From Chitinivibrionales bacterium (GTDB lineage: Bacteria; Fibrobacterota; Chitinivibrionia; Chitinivibrionales; JANQEN01): 64,000 bases of DNA. Shown here piece by piece: positions 35,700 to 43,803 of the stretch. How positions within the stretch are numbered: the stretch's first letter is position 1; each line of letters begins with the position of its first letter. The notes beneath the pieces are model-generated. The model was given only the letters and a program-made list of their open reading frames with translations, did not search any database and was not told the origin of the DNA. Location: positions 1 to 64,000 of the forward strand of contig JANQEN010000083.1 in NCBI GenBank assembly GCA_028278335.1, read 5' to 3'. The position numbers were made by a program, and so were the translations under genes.

Positions 35700-36353
35700 T
35701 TACTCTGTTTTATACTCTTGATAAAACTTCTTTCCCTTGGCCTGTTCTTTTGGTAAAACTGTTTCTTCATCTAAATCTATGCATTTTACACTATTTGGTT
35801 GCATTTCTTTGTATTTAAAACCACTTTCCGGACATATCATGATACCATCTGAATTTGGTTCTGGCAATTTTACACCATGGCGACTGATCCAGGCAGCTCT
35901 CTTTCCAGGATTGCCAATAATCATTGCATAATCGGGAACATGCTTGGTGACTACAGCACCCGCGCCAATAAAGGAATATCGTCCAATGGTTATTCCACAT
36001 ACAATGGTTGCATTAGCTCCTATAGATGCCCCTCGTTTAATAGTTGTCTTTTCGTAGAGAGTGTGTCTGTTGACTTGTGATCGTGGATTGGTAACGTTTG
36101 TTAAAACGCAGGAGGGTCCTAAAAAAACATCGTCCTCTATTTCTACTCCTTTGTAAACAGAAACATTGTTTTGAATTTTAACATTGTTCCCTATTGAGAC
36201 ATCATCTGCAATATTAACATTTTGACCAATGATACAATTTTTCCCAATAGATGCATTTTTTTGCACATGGGAAAAGTGCCAAATCTTTGTTCCAGCTCCA
36301 ATGCTACAGGGCTGATCTACAAAAGAAGATTCATGAACAAAATAGTCACTCAT
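35700..36353 (-). CDS. wbpD: UDP-2-acetamido-3-amino-2,3-dideoxyglucuronate N-acetyltransferase (WbpD-like)
   Basis: The 217-aa left-handed beta-helix protein starts 'DYFVHESSFVDQPCSIGAGTKIWHFSHVQ', with many hexapeptide repeats, 'LGPSCVLTNVTNPRSQVNRH' and 'TIKRGASIGANATIVCGITIGRYSFIGAGAVVTKHVP'. This is WbpD/WlbB (N-acetylation of the 3-amino group with acetyl-CoA). The extra C-terminal tail (PESGFKY ... EYKTE) is seen in some family members. It lies 30 bp from wbpE and 1 bp from wbpB, as expected for coupled expression. Confidence 0.88.
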   Translation of the reverse strand: MSDYFVHESSFVDQPCSIGAGTKIWHFSHVQKNASIGKNCIIGQNVNIADDVSIGNNVKIQNNVSVYKGVEIEDDVFLGPSCVLTNVTNPRSQVNRHTLYEKTTIKRGASIGANATIVCGITIGRYSFIGAGAVVTKHVPDYAMIIGNPGKRAAWISRHGVKLPEPNSDGIMICPESGFKYKEMQPNSVKCIDLDEETVLPKEQAKGKKFYQEYKTE

Positions 36354-36354
36354 A

Positions 36355-37305
36355 TTACCCTATATACTTTGTTAAGTAAGGGTGAGATTTTTCACAAATA
36401 CCTAAAGGCTTTGCGTTTCTGATGTTGTGAACTAATTCGATAGAGGGTTTAGCATCTCTGGGAAGAAATCCTCCACCATTTAAAATATCTTCATATACTT
36501 TCGTGTGTAAATCTGTAAACCCACCGGAGAACTCAACTTCAGTTCCGTCAACTGTGATTGATCGAAAGGTGGATTGCTTTTCTTCAATGCATTTTGCAGG
36601 AAGTAGTTTGTTGTTTATTGATAGAAACCAACGTATCTCCGCTTTTTCAAGTTCAATATAACCAGAAACAGTTCTTTCATCTGCAATATGCACTTCGCTT
36701 CGCTCAACTTTTCCAAAAATCCAAATGAGCATGTCAAAAAAATGTATTCCAATATTGGTTACCAGGCCACCAGATTGTTCGACATTTCCCTTCCATGATA
36801 CGAGATACCATCTACCACGAGAGGTTATATAGGTGAGGTCTATTTTGTGTTTTTTCCGCGACTCTGAGGCAGAAAATTGTTCTTTTAAGGCGACAATTGA
36901 CGGGTGGTGTCGAAGTTGAAGAATGTTATATATCTTTTTCCCATACTCCTCAGATAATTCTTCCAGAACATCAACATTCCAAGGATTTAAGACAAGTGGT
37001 TTTTCGCAAATTGCGTCTGCGCCAGTACGCAGGGCTAATCGAATGTGGGCATCGTGTAAATAGTTGGGTGAGCAGATTGAGATATAGTCAATTGGATCAC
37101 CTTTTCTTCTAAGCTTTTCCAGGTGTCGATCAAACCTTTCAAACTCTTTAAAAAAACTTGCCTGAGGGAAATATTTATCAATAATGCCAACAGAGTCATT
37201 AGGGTCAATAGCTGTTATCAACTGATTTCCCGTGTCTTTAATGGCCTTTAAATGACGTGGTGCAATATAGCCACCGATTCCTGTGAGTGCGAACTTTTTA
37301 TCCAT
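36355..37305 (-). CDS. wbpB: UDP-N-acetyl-glucuronate 3-dehydrogenase (WbpB-like)
   Basis: The 316-aa Gfo/Idh/MocA enzyme has 'KFALTGIGGYIAPRHLKAIKDTG', 'YISICSPNYLHDAHIRLAL', 'CEKPLVLNPWNVDVLEEL', and 'QSGGLVTNIGIHFFDMLIWIFG' as in WbpB/WlbA. It oxidises C-3 of UDP-GlcNAcA with NAD, giving the substrate for WbpE. The enzyme producing UDP-GlcNAcA (WbpA) is not in the window. It is followed by wbpD, wbpE and wbpI genes, completing all later steps. Confidence 0.87.
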   Translation of the reverse strand: MDKKFALTGIGGYIAPRHLKAIKDTGNQLITAIDPNDSVGIIDKYFPQASFFKEFERFDRHLEKLRRKGDPIDYISICSPNYLHDAHIRLALRTGADAICEKPLVLNPWNVDVLEELSEEYGKKIYNILQLRHHPSIVALKEQFSASESRKKHKIDLTYITSRGRWYLVSWKGNVEQSGGLVTNIGIHFFDMLIWIFGKVERSEVHIADERTVSGYIELEKAEIRWFLSINNKLLPAKCIEEKQSTFRSITVDGTEVEFSGGFTDLHTKVYEDILNGGGFLPRDAKPSIELVHNIRNAKPLGICEKSHPYLTKYIG

Positions 37306-37320
37306 AGGTAATCTTCTTTG

Positions 37321-37764
37321 TTATTTTTCTAAATTTTCCAGATCCAAAGTATCTTGGGTACGTCCGGTTACTTTTTTAGTTTTTATCAAATCTGCTTTGC
37401 TGAGTATATTAATTGGCTCGCCATCATAGGAACTTTTACTTTTGCTTTTGTAGGCAGATTCAAAATCAACTCCAGCTATGCCCATTAAAATATCAATTCT
37501 ATTGGGCTCTACACCAATTTGATAAATCAAATCACTATTCTGAAAATCTTTCAGGGTGATATCTAATAAAGGTGCTCCAAAATTTTCTAATGCCTTCCAT
37601 ACTTTTTTCGCATTCTCTGGGCTTGGGTTGACCCAAATATCTAAGTCCTTTGTATAGCGAGGTTCAGCATAAAATATTACAGCATGAGCTCCAACGATTA
37701 AATACTCAACGTTTTCTTCGTTTAATATTCTGAACAGATCTTTGTAATCTCTGTTGGCTGGCAT
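37321..37764 (-). CDS. DUF6036/nucleotidyltransferase-fold protein (toxin-like)
   Basis: The 147-aa product has 'LFRILNEENVEYLIVGAHAVIFYAEPRYTKDLDIWVNPSPENAKKVWKAL', the nucleotidyltransferase core with the acidic pair (KDLDIWV), followed by 'IDILMGIAGVDFESAYKSK' and 'INILSKADLIKTKKVTGRTQD'. This family is found paired with small partner genes and is regarded as toxin-like. The start has a strong ribosome site (AGGAGA). It overlaps the preceding 70-aa gene by 59 bp. Confidence 0.72.
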   Translation of the reverse strand: MPANRDYKDLFRILNEENVEYLIVGAHAVIFYAEPRYTKDLDIWVNPSPENAKKVWKALENFGAPLLDITLKDFQNSDLIYQIGVEPNRIDILMGIAGVDFESAYKSKSKSSYDGEPINILSKADLIKTKKVTGRTQDTLDLENLEK

Positions 37765-37918
37765 CAGTTTCTCCTCTGAACAAACTTACTTCAATTACCA
37801 TTTCCCAGGCAGCTTGAAATTTTGCTTCGTGGCCTAGATTCTTCCAAAAATTTTGATCAAATGTGTTGGGCGCCCTTGATGATCTACTTACTTTTTGCGT
37901 AATAAATTTTCTTTTCAC
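37706..37918 (-). CDS. Small partner of the nucleotidyltransferase (antitoxin-like)
   Basis: The 70-aa product includes 'NFWKNLGHEAKFQAAWEMVIEVSLFRGETDASQQRLQRSVQNIKRRKR'. The 'RLQRSV' ending and position directly upstream of a DUF6036-type nucleotidyltransferase match the small partner gene I know from such pairs. The overlap of 59 bp suggests coupled translation. The protein is basic and small; no catalytic motif is visible. Confidence 0.5.
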   Translation of the reverse strand: MKRKFITQKVSRSSRAPNTFDQNFWKNLGHEAKFQAAWEMVIEVSLFRGETDASQQRLQRSVQNIKRRKR

Positions 37919-37968
37919 AACTCAATTATTCCTTCTTGAATTGGATAAACTAAAGGCATTTAAATCCC

Positions 37969-38229
37969 CTAATACCCCTCTCTATCTGGGTCCCAGTTGA
38001 ATGAGGCAACCATTGTCTCTTTGGGAAGCCAGAGTGAAGCGAGACGTAACTTTTCTTCTCTTCTACTCATTCTGGGGTATTGTTGACGAAGTCGTGATTG
38101 GGCCATTTTTTGCACTGCCTGAGTTAACAGGGAAACCTGTCTCATTTTTTTAGAAACAGCCATTTTGCGATATCCTTCAATGAGAATATTCTCAGTTGTT
38201 TTTGAGGTATCGCTAATTGGTTCAATCAT
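37969..38229 (-). CDS. Small hypothetical protein of a nucleotidyltransferase module
   Basis: The 86-aa product reads 'SKTTENILIEGYRKMAVSKKMRQVSLLTQAVQKMAQSRLRQQYPRMSRREEKLRLASLWL'. The pattern 'YRKM-x-x-xxKM ... RLRQQYP ... EEKLRLASLWLP' is one I associate with small genes next to minimal nucleotidyltransferases. The nucleotidyltransferase at 37321-37764 is its nearest candidate partner. It is 50 bp from the 70-aa gene. Function is unknown. Confidence 0.5.
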   Translation of the reverse strand: MIEPISDTSKTTENILIEGYRKMAVSKKMRQVSLLTQAVQKMAQSRLRQQYPRMSRREEKLRLASLWLPKETMVASFNWDPDREGY

Positions 38230-38253
38230 AATAAAAATTGCTTAGAATCAGCA

Positions 38254-39177
38254 TTATCGTATCCGAAAAAATTCTTTCTTTATTTTATCAATAAGATTTC
38301 TATCTTCTTCGCTCTTTTCTGCACTAAACAGAGCATGTTGAAAGACAACAAAGAGTACTGATAAGAAAAATAGCCCAAAGGCGAAAACTAAGGGAAACAG
38401 CTTCTTTTCTTTAAACGACTTGTAAACAAAGGTGTCATCCATGACCTGAAAGGCCTCTTTGCTAACCACCATCATTTTTTCTACTTCTTTGGCAATGAGC
38501 TCTTGGATTTTCGTTCTTAGCAAAGGGTCTGTAACATTGAGTAGTTGATTTTCTAAATAGTCTCGGTTTTCCTTGGCATCTTTTTGCACATTAGAACGAA
38601 TATAAGTGTCTAAATAATTTAAATATGAAGAGAGCAAAATATAGGTGGTTAAAGAATCTTTGTGCTCAAAGGAGATGTTCATAGTGTTGTTTTTGTTAAG
38701 CTCTTTTTGTAAGAATTTACCTTTAATATAGCCACCGACATTGATTGGTTTTGGCTCTTTAAACTCATCAATCCAACTACTTTTGGTGGTATCCCAGAAT
38801 TCCGAAAACACGACGGGTGCTAATTTTTTTTCAATTGCAATTTCTGTATTAAATTTTCTACTATCTAAAATAAGATCAATTTTATCAAGGCTCGCATTGC
38901 CGCCAATGTTTAGCTGGCTGGCGATCATGCCGCCAAACATGCCTAAACTAGAGATGTTTGGCGTTTGCACAGATTCTGTCTCCTTTGGAGCAATAACAGC
39001 ATCGGCAATGTATACCGGCCCTTTAATTTTTGCCCCAATATACCCTCCGATAAAACCGAGTAAGGTTAGTCCAATAATGAGCCATTTGTTTTTTATTAAA
39101 ACATAGAAGTACTCCAATAGGTTTATTTCATCAGGATCGGACTGGTTTACTTGAGGGATTGTACTGTTGTCTGTCAT
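38254..39177 (-). CDS. wzz: Wzz-type polysaccharide chain-length determinant
   Basis: The 307-aa product has an N-terminal 'DPDEINLLEYFYVLIKNKWLIIGLTLLGFIGGYIGA' (first transmembrane helix of the Wzz domain), a coiled periplasmic region (about 60-265) and a C-terminal helix 'LFPLVFAFGLFFLSVLFVVF'. It lacks a tyrosine-kinase domain, so it is Wzz/PCP-1 type. A GGAGAG ribosome site precedes the start. It sets the chain length made by Wzy. It lies between two nucleotidyltransferase modules in the operon. Confidence 0.85.
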   Translation of the reverse strand: MTDNSTIPQVNQSDPDEINLLEYFYVLIKNKWLIIGLTLLGFIGGYIGAKIKGPVYIADAVIAPKETESVQTPNISSLGMFGGMIASQLNIGGNASLDKIDLILDSRKFNTEIAIEKKLAPVVFSEFWDTTKSSWIDEFKEPKPINVGGYIKGKFLQKELNKNNTMNISFEHKDSLTTYILLSSYLNYLDTYIRSNVQKDAKENRDYLENQLLNVTDPLLRTKIQELIAKEVEKMMVVSKEAFQVMDDTFVYKSFKEKKLFPLVFAFGLFFLSVLFVVFQHALFSAEKSEEDRNLIDKIKKEFFRIR

Positions 39178-39233
39178 AACGACTCTCCGGTCATTATTTT
39201 AGGGTTGAATGTGACATTGGTGAGAATACTATA

Positions 39234-39650
39234 CTAATGCTTAGTGACAAATGTCTTTACAATTGTGATGATTTCTGTTGCATGGGAAATACCCTCTTGG
39301 GCATCAAGGTCACTAAAGGCTTCCACTGGAGTTATGTCAGGGATACCGTTAGGGTATCGAGTTGGTATGTATAATTGGTCGAGTCTTTTTGCTTTTGATT
39401 CAATGCGTATGTTCGAAAAAATGGGATGTTTTTTTCCCAATTGATGTATTAATTTATAAACTGAATGGCCCCAGGGATCTAAATCTAATAAATAGTAGGC
39501 TGATTTAATGGCCTTTTCTGCTGCTTGTTGACAGTGGAAACATGCCAGCGAATATTTTTTGTTGTCCTTAAGAATTTGGGCAGCCTCAAGATCGTCTTTT
39601 GCTGTATTGAGCCATCTTTGAGACTCACTTTTGTTTTTTTCAATGCTCAT
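39234..39650 (-). CDS. HEPN-domain protein (partner of the nucleotidyltransferase)
   Basis: The 138-aa product has 'SESQRWLNTAKDDLEAAQILKDNKKYSLACFHCQQAAEKAIKSAYYLLDLDPWGHS' and 'LDQLYIPTRYPNGIP', the typical HEPN-domain sequence of HEPN/MNT pairs. It overlaps the nucleotidyltransferase gene by 11 bp and lies downstream of it on the minus strand. In known HEPN/MNT systems the MNT partner adenylylates the HEPN RNase to neutralise it. The classical R-x4-6-H RNase motif is not obvious to me here, so the activity is uncertain. Confidence 0.8.
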   Translation of the reverse strand: MSIEKNKSESQRWLNTAKDDLEAAQILKDNKKYSLACFHCQQAAEKAIKSAYYLLDLDPWGHSVYKLIHQLGKKHPIFSNIRIESKAKRLDQLYIPTRYPNGIPDITPVEAFSDLDAQEGISHATEIITIVKTFVTKH

Positions 39651-39948
39651 AGAATATTACTCCTTCAGAAAGAATCCTTTTAATAAAAGGTCTATGGGCA
39701 TTACGAGCTAATTCCTCTGGTGTGTAAACAAGCAGATCAAAGGTATAATTTCTTAAAAGAGAATATAATTCATCAAATTCATTGAAGCGATCTAAAAAAC
39801 GGTTTTTGGTATTTTTAATTATCAATAAATCAAGGTCACTGTTTTTGCTCTCTGTTCCACGTGAAAAGGAGCCAAAGAGAATGCTCTTTATGACATGCTT
39901 TTTTCTGAAAAGAGGTGCAACTTTTTTTTTAAGCGCCTTAAGGTTCAT
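39640..39948 (-). CDS. Minimal nucleotidyltransferase (MNT), antitoxin-like
   Basis: The 102-aa product carries 'VIKSILFGSFSRGTESKNSDLDLLIIKNT' (GSFxRG ... SDxDL, the two catalytic Asp of the pol-beta-type nucleotidyltransferase) and ends 'FIKRILSEGVIFYEH'. It pairs with the HEPN gene just downstream. It sits between the epimerase gene (3 bp) and Wzz, so it is expressed as part of the polysaccharide operon. Confidence 0.82.
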   Translation of the reverse strand: MNLKALKKKVAPLFRKKHVIKSILFGSFSRGTESKNSDLDLLIIKNTKNRFLDRFNEFDELYSLLRNYTFDLLVYTPEELARNAHRPFIKRILSEGVIFYEH

Positions 39949-39951
39949 GGG

Positions 39952-40911
39952 TTACAGAGAAAAGTAGCTCTTATACCAGTTTATAAATCTTGGCACACCC
40001 TCGTGGATTTTTGTCTTTGGTATAAAGCCAAGTTTAGCCTGAGCATGCTCAATATCTGCGAAGGTTGCCTTCACATCACCAGGTTGCATGGGGAGAAGAT
40101 TCTTTTGAGCCTTTTTGCCTAAACACTCTTCTATGAGCTCTATCAACTCTGATAAATTTTCTGAGTTGTTGTTGCCTAAGTTAAAGACTTCGCACTGCTC
40201 CAAACCATCTCTGTCAAGGGATGCAACAACACCCTGAACGATATCATCAATATAGGTAAAATCGCGTTGCATATCACCATTATTGAAAACAGAGATTGGC
40301 CTATCCTCTAAAATAGCTTTTGTAAAGAGCCACATAGCCATATCGGGTCTACCCCAGGGGCCATACACTGTAAAAAAGCGATGTCCCACAGTTTGGAAGT
40401 CAAAGAGATGAGAGTAGCAGTGAGCCATGAGCTCATTTGATTTTTTACTTGCGGCATACAAACTGATAGGCGTGTCTACACGATCTTTTTCGGAAAAGGG
40501 TAACTTAGTATTTCCACCATAGACGCTTGAGGAGGATGCATAAACCAATCGGGGAACCTTATTATGTCTGCACGCTTCGAGGATGTTTAAAAAGCCTGTG
40601 ATATTGCTATTAATGTATTCATGGGGGTGAGTTAATGAATAGCGAACACCAGCCTGGGCAGCCAAGTTACAAACCACATCAAATTTTTCCTGTTCGAACA
40701 GAGCATTTACGCCATCTTTGTCACCGAGGTCTAATCTGGCACAGGTAAAGTTACTGCTCTTTTCAAGTTCCTTATTACGGTTTTCCTTTATTGTGACATC
40801 ATAATAGGGATTAAAATTGTCTAATCCTACAACAGAGTCACCTCTGTCAAGCAGATGCTTTGAAACATGAAATCCAATAAATCCAGCTGATCCAGTAACT
40901 AATATTTTCAT
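39952..40911 (-). CDS. UDP-glucuronate 4-epimerase-like NAD-dependent epimerase
   Basis: The 319-aa extended SDR has 'MKILVTGSAGFIGFHVSKHLL', 'VVGLDNFNPYYDVTIKENRNKEL', 'NLAAQAGVRYSLTHPHEYINSN', 'YASSSSVYGGNTKLPFSE', and 'YAASKKSNELMAHCYSHLF' (Tyr-x3-Lys). The LDNFNPYYDxxLK-type start and 'AGVRYS' are typical of UDP-glucuronate 4-epimerases (GalA formation). It is the first biosynthetic gene after the regulator. The product would be UDP-GalA if UDP-GlcA is the substrate. Confidence 0.83.
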   Translation of the reverse strand: MKILVTGSAGFIGFHVSKHLLDRGDSVVGLDNFNPYYDVTIKENRNKELEKSSNFTCARLDLGDKDGVNALFEQEKFDVVCNLAAQAGVRYSLTHPHEYINSNITGFLNILEACRHNKVPRLVYASSSSVYGGNTKLPFSEKDRVDTPISLYAASKKSNELMAHCYSHLFDFQTVGHRFFTVYGPWGRPDMAMWLFTKAILEDRPISVFNNGDMQRDFTYIDDIVQGVVASLDRDGLEQCEVFNLGNNNSENLSELIELIEECLGKKAQKNLLPMQPGDVKATFADIEHAQAKLGFIPKTKIHEGVPRFINWYKSYFSL

Positions 40912-40970
40912 AGAGTGCTCGATTTCTTATGTGAAAAACTATGCCAATAATTTACTTATATATAGTAGAA

Positions 40971-41288
40971 CTATTGGGGAATATTATCCACCTCTTTTTT
41001 TAATTCTGTAATTTCCTCTTGGATGCTCTCGAACTCTTTTAATCTAAATTTTAAATAATCCCGGGTAATTTTAACTTTTTCCCGAATTCCTCGAGGGGTC
41101 AAATTGTATTGCCAACGGATTTTATCGGGGTGGTTTTTGATTTTCTTTGCCTTTATAAGGCCCTTTTCAATGAGACCGGAGATGATATAATTAATTTTCC
41201 CCACACTGACATTCATCTTTTGGGCCAGGGAGCGCTGCGTATGGGAAGGGTTTCCCTCTAACTCTTTTATAATCTTATATTCGTTCAC
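40971..41288 (-). CDS. MarR-family, EPS-associated transcriptional regulator
   Basis: The 105-aa winged-helix protein reads 'YKIIKELEGNPSHTQRSLAQKMNVSVGKINYIISGLIEKGLIKAKKIKNHPDKIRWQYNLTPRGIREKVKITRDYL', matching the small MarR-like regulators that stand first in exopolysaccharide loci. The C-terminal coiled coil (LKEFESIQEEITELKKEV) is typical. It is the most upstream gene of the minus-strand locus and probably controls it. Its target site is not identified. Confidence 0.85.
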   Translation of the reverse strand: MNEYKIIKELEGNPSHTQRSLAQKMNVSVGKINYIISGLIEKGLIKAKKIKNHPDKIRWQYNLTPRGIREKVKITRDYLKFRLKEFESIQEEITELKKEVDNIPQ

Positions 41289-41642
41289 CGCTTTGTTCCT
41301 GTAAAGAATTAGGAATAAATGGGTTTGAAATGGTTGGTGGTATAATTGGTGGGAGGATTTAAGGCACCTTTCCCCGGTCGGCGGTACCCTATAAAGAGAG
41401 CCTACAGATTTATAAATTCAAAATTTGTGCATTATTAAACAGTTGTTCAATGCTTGAACAAAGTAATATAATTGCATAATGGGAAATTTGCAACAACAAT
41501 CTTTGCATCATAGGCAATAAAAGGTGGTTAGCAGTCAAAATTCATTTTCTTATTGAAAAAATAGATAAACATTATACATATTTAATCAGAGTATTATATA
41601 ATAATTGAATAATTAAACGTTGAATTCCTAACAGGAGAGCGC
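41289..41642. other. Divergent intergenic region between the glycan locus and tssA
   Basis: This 354-bp AT-rich region separates the minus-strand regulator gene from tssA and must contain both promoters. I see no promoter I trust. A GC-rich island around 41368-41402 (complement of the regulator's leader) stands out from the AT-rich background and may form secondary structure in the leader RNA. No RfaH/ops element in the operon's direction is evident. Confidence 0.4.
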
Positions 41643-43259
41643 ATCATCGCCTCAGACCTTCTAACTGCAATAGTTGATCCCATCGCTGGTGAAAGTCCCT
41701 TTGGGGAAGATATTAATTATGACCCTGACTTTGATGTTGTAAAGTCTGAAATTGGTAAACTTGGGAACACGGACTATGATTTAATTGAGTCAAAGTCGAT
41801 TGCTCTATTAAAAGATAAATCTAAGGATATTCGGGTACTCTCTTTCTTAAGCTTTGTCTATTTACGCAATGAAAATTGGGAATCCTTTTCTGATGTCTTT
41901 GATGGCATGGGCCAGCTGGTGCAGCAGGATTATGAAAAAATGTTTCCTGCCAGGCCGCGAGCAAAACAGCTTGCCTTTAAATGGCTTTCCGAGCAACGCT
42001 ATGCAGACTTTCTGAGTGAGAAAAAACCTACTGATGCTGCGTATGATCATATTCAACGTCTTGTGTCAGGACTTGGCTCAATAAAAGAGACTTTGGAAAA
42101 GCAGTTTCCCGATGGCTCACCCTTTCCCTCTGGACTTTATAGCACTGCTGTAAAATGGGAAAAGTCAATAAAACCAGCGCCAAAACCAGAACCAACACCT
42201 GAACCTCCGGCAGGGGCATCATCTGAGGAAGAATCGGCGCCAACCACAGCGCAAGCGTCAACAGGCTCGCAAGAGTCCACTCCAAGTGCGACACCGTTCT
42301 CGCAACCGGCTCAATCAGCAGCACCAGCTCAGAAACCATTAGAGAATACCAAAGATGCTCAAGCGAATGCCAGAAAAGTAGCGCTCTTTCTTATTGAGAA
42401 GGAGCCAGAAAAACCTATGGGGTATCGATTGCTGCGATCATTACGATGGGATGGATTAATCAATACTCCACCAGCTGAAGGTGGCAAAACCCGATTAGAG
42501 GGACCCATTGCACAAAAGATAAGCTTTCTACAGGGACTGGTTGGAAAGAGCGACTGGAAAAAGGCACTATCTTCCGCAGAGACAACCTTTGGTGGTGGCA
42601 CGACCCACTATTGGCTCGATTTGCAAAGAATTAGTGCCAATGCCTGTAAAGAGCTTGGGGATGCCTATGATTCTGTACATCGTGCAATTTGTGTTGAGAC
42701 AGCGCTTCTAATCCAAAGGATTCCTGACATAAAAGAGCTAACCTTTAGCGATGGCACTCCTTTTTGCGATAACGCTACCAAGGATTGGCTTGAGTCTGAT
42801 GTGGCTGCAATTTTATCGCAATCCGGTTCTAATGGTTCGGCAGGCAGTGGTGGAGAGGATCCTCTCAAAGAGGAGAAGAAAGAGATTAACAAACTTGTAT
42901 CTGCGGGAAAAATTGGTGATGCCGTGGAAATCCTCCAGAGAAAAATTAATGAATCTGGATCAGAGCGTGTTAACTTTAAACGCTCTCTACTGCTAGGAGA
43001 TCTATTAATCTCCTCGAAAAATGCAGATATTGCCTTAGCTATTTTAGAATCATTGCAGGAAAAAATCGACCGATTCCATTTGGACAAGTGGGAGTCGGAC
43101 CTAGCTGTTGAGTCGTGGTGTTTGCTAGTAAAGGCCTATAAAATTGTTTCTGCAAATAAGCCACAAAATATTCAAACTACAATACTTGAAAAACAAAATA
43201 GTATATTACATAAGATTAGTTGTATTGACCCTAAGAGCGCATTAAAACTTAAAACATAA
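41643..43259 (+). CDS. tssA: TssA, type VI secretion system protein
   Basis: The reading frame is open from 41613; the ImpA-N domain begins at 'SDLLTAIVDPIAGESPFGEDINYDPDF'. No ATG, GTG or TTG occurs in frame before the domain, and the best candidate start is ATC at 41643 (or 41646) behind AGGAG (41633-41637). The first in-frame ATG (41907) would delete much of the conserved N-terminal domain. A Pro/Ala/Ser-rich linker spans about residues 175-235, followed by the VasJ-type C-terminal domain (TTHYWLDLQRISANACKEL). TssA initiates and caps sheath/tube assembly at the baseplate. tssB follows 23 bp later. Confidence 0.8.
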   Translation: MIASDLLTAIVDPIAGESPFGEDINYDPDFDVVKSEIGKLGNTDYDLIESKSIALLKDKSKDIRVLSFLSFVYLRNENWESFSDVFDGMGQLVQQDYEKMFPARPRAKQLAFKWLSEQRYADFLSEKKPTDAAYDHIQRLVSGLGSIKETLEKQFPDGSPFPSGLYSTAVKWEKSIKPAPKPEPTPEPPAGASSEEESAPTTAQASTGSQESTPSATPFSQPAQSAAPAQKPLENTKDAQANARKVALFLIEKEPEKPMGYRLLRSLRWDGLINTPPAEGGKTRLEGPIAQKISFLQGLVGKSDWKKALSSAETTFGGGTTHYWLDLQRISANACKELGDAYDSVHRAICVETALLIQRIPDIKELTFSDGTPFCDNATKDWLESDVAAILSQSGSNGSAGSGGEDPLKEEKKEINKLVSAGKIGDAVEILQRKINESGSERVNFKRSLLLGDLLISSKNADIALAILESLQEKIDRFHLDKWESDLAVESWCLLVKAYKIVSANKPQNIQTTILEKQNSILHKISCIDPKSALKLKT

Positions 43260-43282
43260 ACTTTTTTGAAAGGTGGGCTTAC

Positions 43283-43801
43283 ATGGCTGGCAGTTTTCAA
43301 AATGAAATACCCCCCGCACGAATCAACCTGAAACTTGATGTGGGTAAGGGAAACGCAAAAAAGAAGGTCGAATTACCCCTAAAAATGCTGGTTGTAGGTG
43401 ATTTCTCATCTAAGCAACAGGATGAACGGGTCGCTGAGCGCGAGAAAATTTCCGTTGACAAGAACAACTTTACCCAAGTCATGGAAAGCATGGACCTTAA
43501 CCTTAATTACAACGTGGATAGTAAACTCTCCGACAAAGAAGAGAGTATTCCTATTGACCTTAAAATCAAAAATATAGACTCCTTTAAACCGGAGAACATT
43601 GCTAAGGAGGTTCCTGTTCTGAGCCGTCTATTAGCAGCGCGAAACCTGGTTAAGGATCTAAAATCAAATCTTTTGGACAACAGAGATTTCCGTAAACGTC
43701 TTGAAGAGATTATTAAAGATCCCGACGCGGCCAAGGCCTTACAGGAACAATTAAAAACTATCGTTCCCGATGAACAGCCCACTGATGAGGCAAAGGAGTA
43801 A
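43283..43801 (+). CDS. tssB: TssB, T6SS contractile sheath small subunit
   Basis: The 172-aa product has the standard beginning 'IPPARINLKLDVGKG ... KKVELPLKMLVVGDFS', 'DKNNFTQVMESMDLNLNYNV' and 'ENIAKEVPVLSRLLAARNLVKDLKSNLLDNRDFRKRLEEII', the VipA/IglA pattern. It forms heterodimers with TssC that build the sheath around the Hcp tube. The start is preceded by AAGGTGG; the gene lies 2 bp from tssC. Confidence 0.93.
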   Translation: MAGSFQNEIPPARINLKLDVGKGNAKKKVELPLKMLVVGDFSSKQQDERVAEREKISVDKNNFTQVMESMDLNLNYNVDSKLSDKEESIPIDLKIKNIDSFKPENIAKEVPVLSRLLAARNLVKDLKSNLLDNRDFRKRLEEIIKDPDAAKALQEQLKTIVPDEQPTDEAKE

Positions 43802-43803
43802 CT

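Noticed and set aside
41376-41395. JUMPstart/ops-like element (GGCGGTA core)
   Set aside because: The GGCGGTA core is on the plus strand, facing away from the glycan operon, and the second half of the ops sequence is missing.
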